A program made the position numbers and the translations under genes. This document shows positions 8,170-16,078 of a stretch of DNA of 64,000 nt, piece by piece. The notes below the pieces were generated by a model. The model saw only the letters and a program-made list of their open reading frames with translations, was not told the DNA's origin and ran no database searches. The DNA comes from Pseudomonadota bacterium. Its GTDB lineage: Bacteria; Pseudomonadota; Alphaproteobacteria; Acetobacterales; Acetobacteraceae. The stretch lies in assembly GCA_021845985.1 (NCBI GenBank), contig JAJZES010000043.1, positions 124,001-188,000 of the forward strand, given 5' to 3'. The first letter of the stretch is position 1. Each line of letters starts with the position of its first letter.

Positions 8170-9669
8170 TCAGAAGGCATGCGGCACGCCGCAGAACAGC
8201 GTTGGGCAATGCAGGTGGTGTGCGCCCCACGGCTCGGTAATCGGGTTCAATTCGGTCTGCCGGTAGGCGAACAGCAGGACCAGCGCCGCGAGGATCGAAA
8301 TGTCGCAGGCGATGGCCGGCCAGCGCGGGACAGATCGGCGCTCGCCGTGGCACCACAGGAACGTGCCGATCAAGGCGGAGAATTCCAGGAGCGGATAGAA
8401 CTCGACGCGGTATCTGAACGCCATGCTGATCGCGGTCAGCAGCAGCACGGGCGCCACGATGAAGCCGCCGAGAAGGATCGTCGCAGCGCCGCGGTCCAAC
8501 CCGGGGGAAGCCCTTTCGCCCTGTTGACGCACAGGCACGTGTCGCCCGGGCAATCGCCTGACGCCGAGGAAGCCGAGTATCACCAGCAGCGAATCGGAGA
8601 GCAGGAACGAGGCTGGGGGGAACTCGGCCGAATCGATCAGGCGCTGCTGAAAGTCACCGAAGATCAAGCCGCCGCTTCCGTTTGGGAAGAACCAAATCGG
8701 AACGAAATAGTAGAGTAATCCGAAGGGCAGGCGCAGCAGGTTGAACTCGCCGTAGCGGTGCTCACGGGCGACCCGCTCCGGAAAGGCCGGGTTGCCCACG
8801 TAGAGATCGAGGTTGATGAAGGTCAGTGGGTTGCCCCACCGATTTGCATTCACGACCGCCGCTGCACCAGCAAACATCAGCAGAATGCCAGCAACCGACC
8901 ACGTCGATCGTGAGAGTAGCGAACGGCGCCAGCCGGCGGCGCGGCCCGCCACGACCACGTTGCGCAGCAGCAGGCAGCCAACTCCCGTGTAGAGGCCGAG
9001 GCCGGTCGTCACCCGCGTCAGAAGCGCGACGCCGGCAAGGGCCGCCATTCCTGCCATCAGCCATGAGGGGAAGCGTTTGAGCCGAAACAGCCCGACGCAC
9101 GCGAGCAGGATGAAACCCGACGCTTCCGCATTGGACCAGGAGAGCACCTCCTGATAAATGGAGGGACGTAAAAACTGGATCTGCGCGCCGGCCAGAAGCA
9201 ATACAAGGAGCAGACGCGACGTCAGCGCGTCGCGCATCGGCGAGGGTGGCGCAGCACTCCGCACGGTCACGACACAACGCCACTTGCAAACCGCCGCGAC
9301 GAGCGTGGCCAGCAGCATCGAAGGAACGGTGAGGTCCGTTTGCCGCAAATCGACGAACGCCATGAACGGGAGACGTACAAAAGCGCAGAACGGGCCGAAA
9401 TAGGCATAGACCGAAGCCCCGCGGCGGTATCCCTCGCCACCGACGGCGGCGGCGTCAACATCGAATCGCCCATGCAGCATATGCAGCAACATGCTGTTGA
9501 ACGTCATGCCAAAGAGGACGTGCTCGGGAAACGTCTTGCGGAAGTCGATCAGCACGGCCGCGTAAACGGCCGCGAGACATAGACCGAGGACGCAAGCGCG
9601 CAGGCTGCCTGACGAATTCAGCCCTGCGGCAGGCAGGCCGCATGACCCGGTCTCTCCAGACGCGCTCAT
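8170..9669 (-). CDS. Polytopic membrane protein, possibly GT-C glycosyltransferase-like
   Basis: A 499-residue membrane protein that I cannot assign to a named family. It has about ten hydrophobic helices, a loop with FRKTFPEHVLFGMTFNSML after the first helix, and near the C-terminus the motif FRYRVEFYPLLEF within a membrane-edge region. The architecture resembles uncharacterised GT-C-like or oligosaccharide-handling membrane proteins, but no catalytic motif is certain. The ATG at 9669 is chosen because the preceding helix-free, Arg/Ser-rich residues (the frame is open to 9921) look non-coding; there is no strong ribosome-binding site. A degraded copy of its 3' end lies directly downstream. 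Confidence 0.72.
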   Translation of the reverse strand: MSASGETGSCGLPAAGLNSSGSLRACVLGLCLAAVYAAVLIDFRKTFPEHVLFGMTFNSMLLHMLHGRFDVDAAAVGGEGYRRGASVYAYFGPFCAFVRLPFMAFVDLRQTDLTVPSMLLATLVAAVCKWRCVVTVRSAAPPSPMRDALTSRLLLVLLLAGAQIQFLRPSIYQEVLSWSNAEASGFILLACVGLFRLKRFPSWLMAGMAALAGVALLTRVTTGLGLYTGVGCLLLRNVVVAGRAAGWRRSLLSRSTWSVAGILLMFAGAAAVVNANRWGNPLTFINLDLYVGNPAFPERVAREHRYGEFNLLRLPFGLLYYFVPIWFFPNGSGGLIFGDFQQRLIDSAEFPPASFLLSDSLLVILGFLGVRRLPGRHVPVRQQGERASPGLDRGAATILLGGFIVAPVLLLTAISMAFRYRVEFYPLLEFSALIGTFLWCHGERRSVPRWPAIACDISILAALVLLFAYRQTELNPITEPWGAHHLHCPTLFCGVPHAF

Positions 9670-10035
9670 CGGCAACGTGCCGCGCCCCGAAGCTGAACCG
9701 CACGAGGCTGCCGGTTCAGCCAAATTGCCGCCGACAGCAGCCGGCCGACAGCACCGCCGAGCACGGAGCGGCGCGCCCGTGCGGCCAGCGGCAGGTATGC
9801 TCTCGCTCGATTCGCGCCAGAGTGCAGGACGATTGAGTACACAGAGCTTTCCAGTCAGCCACAGCCGAAGCCAGCCCACTAGGCCCCGTTCGCAACGGAC
9901 CCTAGGGCGGTCGGGCCACACGATATTGTTCCGGCAAGTTTATAGCCGGGTGCGAACGCCCTTCAAGTGCAGATTATGCCTTATGCGGCCAATCCGCGCA
10001 CACGGCCAACTACATGCTGACCTGCAACAGTTATC
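9670..10035. other. Intergenic region, probable promoter of the membrane protein gene
   Basis: No convincing gene is visible in these 366 bases. The part from about 9920 to 10035 is less GC-rich than its surroundings and should carry the promoter of the minus-strand membrane protein gene. I could not fix -35/-10 boxes. The downstream side holds the end of the oxidoreductase gene at 10036. Confidence 0.4.
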
Positions 10036-11046
10036 TTATGCGCTCGCCACCCGCACCAGCATCTTGCCGAAATTGCCGCCGCGCAGCACCCGCGCCAGCG
10101 CCTCCGGCGCCTGCTCCAGCCCTTCGGCCACCGTCTCGCGATAGCGCAGGCTGCCGTCGCGCACCCAGGGTTCGGCCAGCGTCCGCCATTCGGCGAAGCG
10201 GTGCGGCTTGTCGCTGACGATCATGCCCTCGATGCGCACCCGCTTGCCGACCACGAAGGCGAGGTTGGGGCCGGGCCGCGGCCTGCTGTCGTTATACTCG
10301 GCGACCATGCCGCACATGATGACGCGGGCGAACGGGTTGAGCTGGGCGAACGCCGCCGCCTGCACGCCGCCGCCGACATTCTCGAAATAAACATCGATCC
10401 CCGCCGGGCAGGCCGCCGCCAGCGCCCCCGGCAGGTCGAGCGTGCGGTGATCGACGCAATCGTCGAAACCCAGCGTCTCCTGCACCCACAGGCATTTCTC
10501 CGCCCCGCCGGCGATGCCGACGACGCGCGCGCCCTCCCGCTTGGCCAGTTGCCCAACCACCGAGCCGACCGGCCCGGAGGCGGCCGAGACCACCACCGTC
10601 TCGCCGCGCTTCGGCTGGCCGATGTCCTTCATCCCGGAATAGGCCGTGGTGCCCGGCATGCCGAGCACGCCGAGATAGGCGGAGAGCGGGGCGCCGTGCG
10701 GATCGAGCCGGACCAGCCGCTCGGCCGGCGTCAGCGAATGCGTCTGCCAGCCGACGCTGCCGAGCACATGATCGCCGGCCGCGAAGCCCGGCGCGGCCGA
10801 GGCGATCACCTCGCCGATGCTCTGTCCGGTCATCACCTCGCCGAGCTTGACCGCCGGCGCATAGGATTTGCGGTCATGCAGCCGCCCGCGCATGTACGGG
10901 TCGATCGACAGGAAGATGGTCCGCGTCACCACCTCGCCCGGCCCCGGCGCGGGGATCGCGTCTTCGACCATGGCGAAATCGTCCGCCGCCGGCTCCCCCT
11001 CGGGCCGCCGGCGCAGCACCAGCGAGCGTCGCATTGTCTCGGTCAT
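10036..11046 (-). CDS. NADP-dependent oxidoreductase (MDR family, CurA / leukotriene B4 dehydrogenase-like)
   Basis: A 336-residue zinc-independent member of the medium-chain dehydrogenase/reductase superfamily. Close families reduce alpha,beta-unsaturated ketones with NADPH. Family marks are FLSIDPYMRGRLHD in the N-terminal domain, LGVLGMPGTTAYSGMKDIGQP, the nucleotide-binding segment VSAASGPVGSVVGQLAK, VDVYFENVGG (here IDVYFENVGG), and RIEGMIVSD near the C-terminus. None of the zinc-binding Cys/His residues of classical alcohol dehydrogenases is present. It is 12 bp downstream of the zinc alcohol dehydrogenase gene on the same strand, so the two probably form an operon, perhaps for aldehyde/enone detoxification (inference). 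Confidence 0.92.
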   Translation of the reverse strand: MTETMRRSLVLRRRPEGEPAADDFAMVEDAIPAPGPGEVVTRTIFLSIDPYMRGRLHDRKSYAPAVKLGEVMTGQSIGEVIASAAPGFAAGDHVLGSVGWQTHSLTPAERLVRLDPHGAPLSAYLGVLGMPGTTAYSGMKDIGQPKRGETVVVSAASGPVGSVVGQLAKREGARVVGIAGGAEKCLWVQETLGFDDCVDHRTLDLPGALAAACPAGIDVYFENVGGGVQAAAFAQLNPFARVIMCGMVAEYNDSRPRPGPNLAFVVGKRVRIEGMIVSDKPHRFAEWRTLAEPWVRDGSLRYRETVAEGLEQAPEALARVLRGGNFGKMLVRVASA

Positions 11047-11058
11047 GGCTCTCTCCTG

Positions 11059-12120
11059 TCAGGCCGCGTCGGCGCGCAGCACCAGCCGGCCGGTCACCTG
11101 GCCCTGGCGCAGCCGCATCAGCGCCGCATCGGCATCGTGCATCGGCACTTCCTCCAGCGCGATCGACGGCAGCGCGCCGGATTGCGCCAGCGCCACCAGC
11201 GCCGCGAGGTCGCCCGGCGTGCCGACATAGCTGCCCTGGATGGTCAAGGCGCGCATCGGCATCATCGGCAGCGGCAGGCACAATTCGCCGCCGAACAGGC
11301 CGACCTGCACCAGCTTGCCGCCCTTGCGCAGGGCGGCAAAGGCGGCGCGCGCCGTGGCGGTGCCGTTGACGAGGTCGATGATCGCGCCGACCGGGCCGCC
11401 CGCCGCCGCCATGATGCGCGCCGCCGCCTCCTCGCCGCTGCCATCGACCGCCTGCGTCGCCCCCGCCGCCAGCGCCGCCGCGCGCTTCTCCGCGGTGACA
11501 TCAACCGAGATGATGGCGCGGTGGCCGAGCGCGCGCAGCACCGCGATGGCCGACAGACCGAGGCCGCCGGCGCCGATCAGCACCGCCGGTTCATCGGGCG
11601 GCAGCGGCATGATCTTCTGCACCGCCGAATAGACGGTGATGCCCGAACAGGCATAGGTCGCGGCCAGCGCCGGGTCGATCGCGCCGGGGTCGATCAGATG
11701 GCGCGGATGCATCGCCAGCACATGCGTCGCATAGCCGCCATGCTGGAAGATGCCGATGCTGCGCGGCTTGATGCACATGTTGTCGCGTCCGCCGAGGCAC
11801 TCGGCGCAGTGGCCGCAGCCGACCCAGGGATAGACGATGCGCGTCGCGCCGACCGCGACCCCCTCGGCCTGCGGCCCCAGTTTCAGCACCCGGCCGACGA
11901 TCTCATGTCCCATCGCCAGCGGCAGGGTGACGCCACGATCCTTCAGCGACATCGTCCGCCCGCCGCCGAGATCGTAATGCCCTTCCCAGACATGCAGATC
12001 GGAATGGCAGATGCCGCAATGCGTCACTTCCAGCAGCACCTGCGTCCCGGTCGGCTCAGGTGTCGGCATCTCGATTTCCTGGAGCGGCGCTCCGTTCTCC
12101 ACCACGGCCCAGGCACGCAT
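11059..12120 (-). CDS. Zinc-dependent alcohol dehydrogenase (MDR family)
   Basis: A 353-residue zinc alcohol dehydrogenase. The catalytic site CGICHSD (Cys35, Cys38, His39) is followed by GHE near residue 72, and the structural-zinc lobe has the four-cysteine pattern CGHCAECLGGRDNMC. The dinucleotide-binding fold carries GAGGLGLSA, and the acidic residue after the next strand (VDV) suggests NAD rather than NADP. The C-terminal GSYVGTPGDL segment is common in the bacterial propanol-preferring/NAD-alcohol dehydrogenase group. The exact alcohol is not predictable. The downstream MDR reductase starts 12 bp after it. Confidence 0.93.
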   Translation of the reverse strand: MRAWAVVENGAPLQEIEMPTPEPTGTQVLLEVTHCGICHSDLHVWEGHYDLGGGRTMSLKDRGVTLPLAMGHEIVGRVLKLGPQAEGVAVGATRIVYPWVGCGHCAECLGGRDNMCIKPRSIGIFQHGGYATHVLAMHPRHLIDPGAIDPALAATYACSGITVYSAVQKIMPLPPDEPAVLIGAGGLGLSAIAVLRALGHRAIISVDVTAEKRAAALAAGATQAVDGSGEEAAARIMAAAGGPVGAIIDLVNGTATARAAFAALRKGGKLVQVGLFGGELCLPLPMMPMRALTIQGSYVGTPGDLAALVALAQSGALPSIALEEVPMHDADAALMRLRQGQVTGRLVLRADAA

Positions 12121-12180
12121 CGGCTTCCTCCATCAGCATTGCTTGGCCGGATGGGAGCCTGTTGCGGGGGGCGGGTCAAG

Positions 12181-12477
12181 CTATGGCGTCGGCTCGGTCG
12201 CCGCGCGGCCGCTCATCACACCGTCATGGGTCTGCTGGGCGCGCTGCTGAATCTGCGTGTCCAGGTGCTCGACCTCATCGGTCTTCTGGTGCTGCTCGGC
12301 CGGTGTGCCCCGCAGGCCGGCGGCAGTTTCCCGCTCGCGGGTCGGACCCGGCGCGGGTTCGTGCGACTGGCTGTTCCAGACATTGCCGTTCTGCGCCGGC
12401 GGCGGCGGCGGCGGCTGGGCGCCGGCGATGCCGGGCAGCAGCAGCAGCACAAACGCCATGGCGAGCGGACATTTCAT
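12181..12477 (-). CDS. Small secreted Pro/Gln-rich protein
   Basis: A 98-residue protein of unknown function with a clear signal peptide (MKCPLAMAFVLLLLPGIAGA, then QPPPPPP). The mature chain is hydrophilic and rich in Pro, Gln, Glu and Thr, without recognisable domains. The ATG at 12477 is preceded by a good ribosome-binding site (GGAGA, six bases upstream). The prophage left end lies only 21 bp upstream of this start, so the Mu-like insertion has separated the gene from its native promoter, which should now lie beyond 47980 (inference from the target duplication). Confidence 0.75.
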   Translation of the reverse strand: MKCPLAMAFVLLLLPGIAGAQPPPPPPAQNGNVWNSQSHEPAPGPTRERETAAGLRGTPAEQHQKTDEVEHLDTQIQQRAQQTHDGVMSGRAATEPTP

Positions 12478-12493
12478 GGCAGTCTCCTGATCT

Positions 12494-12498
12494 TTGAT
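12494..12498. repeat. Target-site duplication TTGAT, left copy
   Basis: These five bases sit directly outside the left TGT terminus of the prophage and are repeated exactly outside the right terminus at 47975-47979. A 5-bp duplication is the length made by Mu-type transposition. Confidence 0.93.
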
Positions 12499-12661
12499 TG
12501 TTCCGTGACATCTGATCTTGGAAAAAACGGGATTGGGCGGGATCGGGTGGGATTGGCGCCGCAAGTCAGTGGGTTGCGGGGCATGGCATGGGTTGGGCGT
12601 GTGACAGCGGAATTTGGAAATCGGGCACCGGATGGCGACGGATTGCCGCTTGATCCTGGAA
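12499..12661 (+). promoter_or_regulatory. Prophage left end with three putative MuA-binding sites (L1-L3)
   Basis: Three copies of a degenerate 18-mer in the same orientation lie at 12506-12523 (tgacatctgatcttggaa), 12602-12619 (tgacagcggaatttggaa) and 12644-12661 (tgccgcttgatcctggaa). Against the first copy they match at 14 and 13 of 18 positions. The first is spaced seven bases from the terminal TGT, exactly as at the right end. By analogy with Mu L1-L3 these should be transposase sites. The assignment to MuA is inference; the repeat pattern is directly visible. Confidence 0.82.
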
Positions 12662-12754
12662 AGCGGGGGCGGCGTTCAAGGGTGGCCTCTCTGGTCTCTT
12701 AGACGGCTCTTAGACCGGGGTGGATGTCTCTTAAAGCCTATCCAGGCGCGGCTG

Positions 12755-13393
12755 TCATTCACCGTGGTTGGAGCGCGGGCCACCCGATTCGGCGTTGTCG
12801 CCTTCTGCGGATTCGGGGAGTTGGTCGAAGGGGACGGCCTGAACGACGGGGCCGCCATTGTCGTAGAGGTCGATCGCCCATTTGAGAAGGCCGGGTAATT
12901 TCGTCACTTGTGGCAGTTTTTCTTTGGCGAAGACATGGTTGATGCAGTTGGCCAGCAAGAAGAACTCGGTGATCGGGAAAAGAGACACCTCGGGCTTCTT
13001 GGGCGTCTGATCCGGTGATGCCTGTCGCGGCGTGATCGCTTCCCGCACCGCGGCGACGTTGGCTTCGGTGGGCCGCTCGGTGGCAACCGGCTGTTCTTGC
13101 TGCCGCATCGGGCCGCGCCCCCTCGCCAGCCATTCCACGGACACGCCACAGGCATCCGCCAGCGCCACGACCTGGGACAGCTTCATATCCTGGCCAGTCG
13201 AGTAGGCATGCAGCGTGCTAAGAGGTGTGCCGGATTTCCGAGCCACCTCGCGAACTCCACCTCCTTCTAAAATGGCGATCTTCAGTCGCTCCGACCGCTC
13301 CTTTAGAGCGGGATTGGCGGATGATCTAGCACGAGCGGTGCTAGATGTGGCCGGAGCGTGCGGTGGGGAGGTTTCTATAACCATAACAGACAC
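12755..13393 (-). CDS. Mu-like prophage repressor, HTH protein
   Basis: A 212-residue regulator placed like Mu repressor c: at the left end and divergent from ner. The N-terminal helix-turn-helix (about residues 35-95) reads GGGVREVARKSGTPLSTLHAY then VVALADACGVSVEWLARG. The C-terminal half (about 130-212) has no recognised domain and could serve oligomerisation. It should hold the lytic promoter and the left end silent. The frame starts at GTG 13393, with GGAG nine bases upstream; an ATG at 13384 is an alternative. A paralogous HTH protein is encoded at 15680-16078. Confidence 0.85.
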   Translation of the reverse strand: MSVMVIETSPPHAPATSSTARARSSANPALKERSERLKIAILEGGGVREVARKSGTPLSTLHAYSTGQDMKLSQVVALADACGVSVEWLARGRGPMRQQEQPVATERPTEANVAAVREAITPRQASPDQTPKKPEVSLFPITEFFLLANCINHVFAKEKLPQVTKLPGLLKWAIDLYDNGGPVVQAVPFDQLPESAEGDNAESGGPRSNHGE

Positions 13394-13531
13394 TTATGTT
13401 TGCTCCGCAAAATTGTTCCGGATTTTCTAACTCGCACCCCTAAACCCGCTTGTTGCTGTATCGGAAATCGGCGTATGATGCTCACCTTCATGTGATGGTT
13501 TCGTTATCCGGCAAAGCCGGTGGGAGTGGAA
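13394..13531. promoter_or_regulatory. Operator/promoter region between repressor and ner
   Basis: This divergent 138-bp region is less GC-rich than the rest of the prophage. On the plus strand a good sigma-70-type promoter is visible: TTGTTG at 13450-13455, an 18-bp spacer, TATGAT at 13474-13479. It would drive the early operon. Two small inverted repeats are present, TTTGC-TCC-GCAAA near 13408 and CCGGC-AAA-GCCGG at 13509-13521; the second lies in the ner leader just before its ribosome-binding site. Repressor and Ner operators are expected here but I could not define them. Confidence 0.65.
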
Positions 13532-13837
13532 ATGGCCCAAGGGCAAGACTGGCATCCAGAGGACGTCAAGGCGGCTATCCGGAAAACCGGCATGACGCTG
13601 TTCGCGCTGTCCGAACAGTTCGGCGTGCATCGCACTGCGGTCAGCATGACATTGACCCGGCCCTACCCGAAAATGGAGCGGCGCATCGCCGAGTATCTCG
13701 GCCATGCCCCGCAGGACATCTGGCCGAGCCGCTACGACGCGGCGGGCAACCCGCTGAATGGTCCGCTGGTGCGCCCGCAGCCGAACCATAGCGGGCGCGC
13801 ACCTTGGGCGCACCGTCAAAAGGACGATGCGGCATGA
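13532..13837 (+). CDS. ner: Ner-like DNA-binding protein (Nlp family)
   Basis: A 101-residue Cro-like regulator that in Mu shuts down early and repressor transcription. The sequence DWHPEDVKAAIRKTGMTLFALSEQFG followed by TMTRPYPKMERRIAEYLGHAPQDIWPSRYD-like residues matches the Ner/SfsB family closely (the actual text has SMTLTRPYPKMER). The ATG at 13532 has GGGAG seven bases upstream; the GTG at 13520 would add four residues. The C-terminus is extended by a basic tail relative to the roughly 75-residue Mu Ner. Its stop overlaps the start of the ParB-like gene (ATGA). Confidence 0.93.
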   Translation: MAQGQDWHPEDVKAAIRKTGMTLFALSEQFGVHRTAVSMTLTRPYPKMERRIAEYLGHAPQDIWPSRYDAAGNPLNGPLVRPQPNHSGRAPWAHRQKDDAA

Positions 13838-14706
13838 ACGGCGTGGCGAAGGCAAAGCGCGCCGTTCTGAGGCTGCAAATCAACCTGATCGACGCCGGAG
13901 ACCGGCTGCGGCAGGTCGATCCGGAACGGGTCAGGCAGATCGAGGTTTCATGGAAGGACCCGGCGGTCGGGCAGATTATGCCGATCGAAGTGCGGCCGGT
14001 TGCGGGACGCTTCACGCTGATCAGCGGGGCGCATCGGCTGGCCGTGGCGATTAGCGCTGGCGACACCGAGATCGACGCCTTCGTGTTCGAGGGCAGCGAC
14101 GATGAGGTGCGGCTGCGGGAGATCGACGAAAACCTGTATCGGCATGAGCTGACGCCGTTCGATCAGGCCACTTTCCTGGCCGAGCGGCGGGCAATCTTCG
14201 AGCGGCGCCGCGAACTGGTCAAACTGGAGCCGTTGGATAAAAATAAAGGCACTACAAGGCTTGCAGTGTTGCGGTTCGTAAACGAGACGCGAGAGAAGTT
14301 CGGTCTCGGTGAACGCACCATCTTCCTGGCGTTGGACCGCCACAGGCGCGTGATCCCGTCGCTGTGGGAAGAACTGCGCCACGCACCCTTCGAGAAGAGC
14401 GGCGCTGATCTGGATCGGCTGGCGCGGCTGGATGAAGAGCAGCAGCGCAGCGTCGAGCGGCGGCTGTTCGGCACGGTGAAACGCCGCGAAACGCAGGCGC
14501 TCGACCTCCGCGCCGCATTGAGCGCGGTGATGCCGCCGGCGGCACGGCGTGGGACGAGCGAGAAGGCGCGCCGGGCTGCCTTGCAGCGCGCCTGGACCGA
14601 GGCGCATCCGGCCGATCGAGCGCATCTGATCGAAACCATCATCAAGAACCGCGACCTGCTCGACGAGGTGCTGCGCGCACTCGGCCTTCAGGACGGCGAG
14701 GCATGA
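13834..14706 (+). CDS. ParB/Spo0J-like nuclease-domain protein
   Basis: A 290-residue protein with an N-terminal ParB N-domain-like fold: an INLIDAGDR-type strand, PIEVRPVAGRFTLISGAHRLAVAIS with the GxHRL box, and LREIDENLYRHELTPFDQATFLAERR. These correspond to the ParB boxes including ENLxRxxLtpxE. The C-terminal half is basic and helical. In Mu-like phages of alphaproteobacteria a ParB-like gene commonly follows ner in the early operon; its function there is unknown, possibly DNA binding during replication-transposition. The start at 13834 overlaps the ner stop, and a slightly longer in-frame start at 13804 would overlap ner more. Confidence 0.88.
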   Translation: MNGVAKAKRAVLRLQINLIDAGDRLRQVDPERVRQIEVSWKDPAVGQIMPIEVRPVAGRFTLISGAHRLAVAISAGDTEIDAFVFEGSDDEVRLREIDENLYRHELTPFDQATFLAERRAIFERRRELVKLEPLDKNKGTTRLAVLRFVNETREKFGLGERTIFLALDRHRRVIPSLWEELRHAPFEKSGADLDRLARLDEEQQRSVERRLFGTVKRRETQALDLRAALSAVMPPAARRGTSEKARRAALQRAWTEAHPADRAHLIETIIKNRDLLDEVLRALGLQDGEA

Positions 14707-14734
14707 AACCGAACCCCCAGCACGGGAGGATGAT

Positions 14735-15205
14735 GTGAGCACGCTTGTTGCCTTGCGTATCAATGACGCTGCCGGTCGGATGGCGACGGCGGTGACGCGG
14801 CATAGCCACCTGATGCCGCGGCATGTTGGCGCCGCGCTGCTGGACGAGGTGATGGCGCTGTTCGCGCTGGCCGACGAGGTTTCGGCCGAGGCGGAGCGCA
14901 ACGCGCCTGGGCGTCCCGCGAAGCAGCGGTGGTGGCAGCGCGGGCGGCGCGCCAGCGATCGGGCGCGCATGGCGGCGCGGGTGGAGGCGGTGGCGCCGCC
15001 GCCCCGGCCGAGGCTGTCGGCGGCGCAGGAAGTGCTGGCGGCGTCGCGGGAGACGCATGCGATCGCCGACCTGATCGGGGCGCTGGCGTGGCCGGTGCTG
15101 GCGCTGCCGACATCGGCGCGGGCGCGGGATCGGGCGACGATCCTGGCACGGGTGGATGAGATTGCGGCTGGTTTTGGGCGCCGCATGAACGGCGCGAGCA
15201 CCTGA
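14735..15205 (+). CDS. Early phage protein of unknown function
   Basis: A 156-residue Ala/Arg-rich helical protein I do not recognise. There are no clear domains; the middle (residues about 55-95) is basic and Pro-rich, and hydrophobic helices occur near residues 105-125 but do not look membrane-spanning. It starts at GTG 14735 with a strong ribosome-binding site (GGAGGA four bases upstream). It lies between the ParB-like gene and a DNA-metabolism-associated gene in the early operon, so a role in the regulation or replication phase is plausible but unproven. Confidence 0.72.
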   Translation: MSTLVALRINDAAGRMATAVTRHSHLMPRHVGAALLDEVMALFALADEVSAEAERNAPGRPAKQRWWQRGRRASDRARMAARVEAVAPPPRPRLSAAQEVLAASRETHAIADLIGALAWPVLALPTSARARDRATILARVDEIAAGFGRRMNGAST

Positions 15206-15207
15206 CG

Positions 15208-15683
15208 ATGAGCCGCCGCGCCGCCGCCGTCTCCGTCCAGATGGAGTTGCTGGCGTGGACGCCGCCGGTGGCGCGCGCGCAGTTCGATGAGGTGCGGGGG
15301 CGGGCGCAGAGCGTGCCGGCGCGGTTGGCGCGGGCGATCGGGGCGGCGCTGGCGGATGCTGCGGCGCTGGGCATCACGCGCGAGGATGTGGCGCGGCGGA
15401 TGGGCGAGTTTCTGGGTGAGCGGGTCAGTGTGAACATGCTGAACGGCTACGCCAGTCAGGCGCGGGCGGATCATGTGATCGGGGTGCCGCGATTCCTCGC
15501 ACTTCTGCACGCGACCGGCGATCGGCGATTGCTGGAATTGCTGGCCGAGCCGATGGGCTGGCGGTGGTGGAAAGCCGCGTGGTCGGGCTGATCGAATTGG
15601 CCGCTGTTCAGGACAAACAGGACGAATTGCGGCGCCAAGCGGATGCGATGCGGCGGCGGCTGCGGATGGAGGGGGCGCTGTGA
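15208..15683 (+). pseudogene. Early Mu-like phage protein, disrupted by a single-base frameshift
   Basis: The frame from 15208 encodes a protein of the type found just before the transposase in alphaproteobacterial Mu-like phages (FDEVRGRAQSVPARLARAI..., ITREDVARRMGEFLGERVSVNMLNGYASQA, RRLLELLAEPMGW). It then hits a stop at 15589-15591 after a run that reads RWWKAAWSG. In the -1 frame, sequence of normal character continues from about 15561 (AVVESRVVGLIELAAVQDKQ...RLRMEGAL) to TGA at 15681-15683, overlapping the next start as GTGA like its neighbours. One missing G near 15558-15563 explains this. The function of the family is unknown. Confidence 0.8.
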
Positions 15684-16078
15684 AAACGGGTGATGCAGAA
15701 CTGGCGTCGCGTGTCCGAATTGCCATCAAAAAAGGAGGCGGCATCCGGGAAGTAGCGCGCGCAAGTGGCATCCCGCTGAGCACCATGTTCAATTATCAAC
15801 ACGGGAACGGTCTCAAACTCGACGCCGCCGTGAGGCTCGCAGAAGCCTGCAATGTCAGCCTTGAATGGCTGGCAACGGCACGGTTGCAGATGGCTTCCGA
15901 CAAGGCCATCGAATCAATGCCGACGCCACTACCACCACCGATCGCCGGCGACATTGGTGTTGCGTGGGAAAAGATCGACGCGCTGACCGAGATACTGCTG
16001 ACCGCGATCGAGCAGCTTCAGGCGTTGAAGCGTGTGGTGCGTGCTGTATCAGCCTCCGCCACCGGCGACGCGCCATGA
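15680..16078 (+). CDS. HTH regulator, paralogue of the prophage repressor N-terminus
   Basis: A 132-residue protein whose N-terminal 65 residues are an XRE/CI-like helix-turn-helix strongly similar to the repressor at 12755-13393. Shared positions include IAI-x3-GG-x-REVAR-x-SG-x-PLST and LAEAC/LADAC-x-VS-x-EWLA. The C-terminal half (IDALTEILLTAIEQLQALKRVV) is a predicted amphipathic helix pair that could dimerise. It starts at GTG 15680, overlapping the upstream gene's restored stop, and overlaps the next gene by ATGA. It may compete with the repressor for operators or form mixed dimers (inference). Confidence 0.85.
   Translation: MKTGDAELASRVRIAIKKGGGIREVARASGIPLSTMFNYQHGNGLKLDAAVRLAEACNVSLEWLATARLQMASDKAIESMPTPLPPPIAGDIGVAWEKIDALTEILLTAIEQLQALKRVVRAVSASATGDAP

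Noticed and set aside
12499-12754. Left-end region checked for a small leftward gene before the repressor
   Set aside because: Short frames there have no ribosome-binding site, and the region is filled by the transposase-site motifs.
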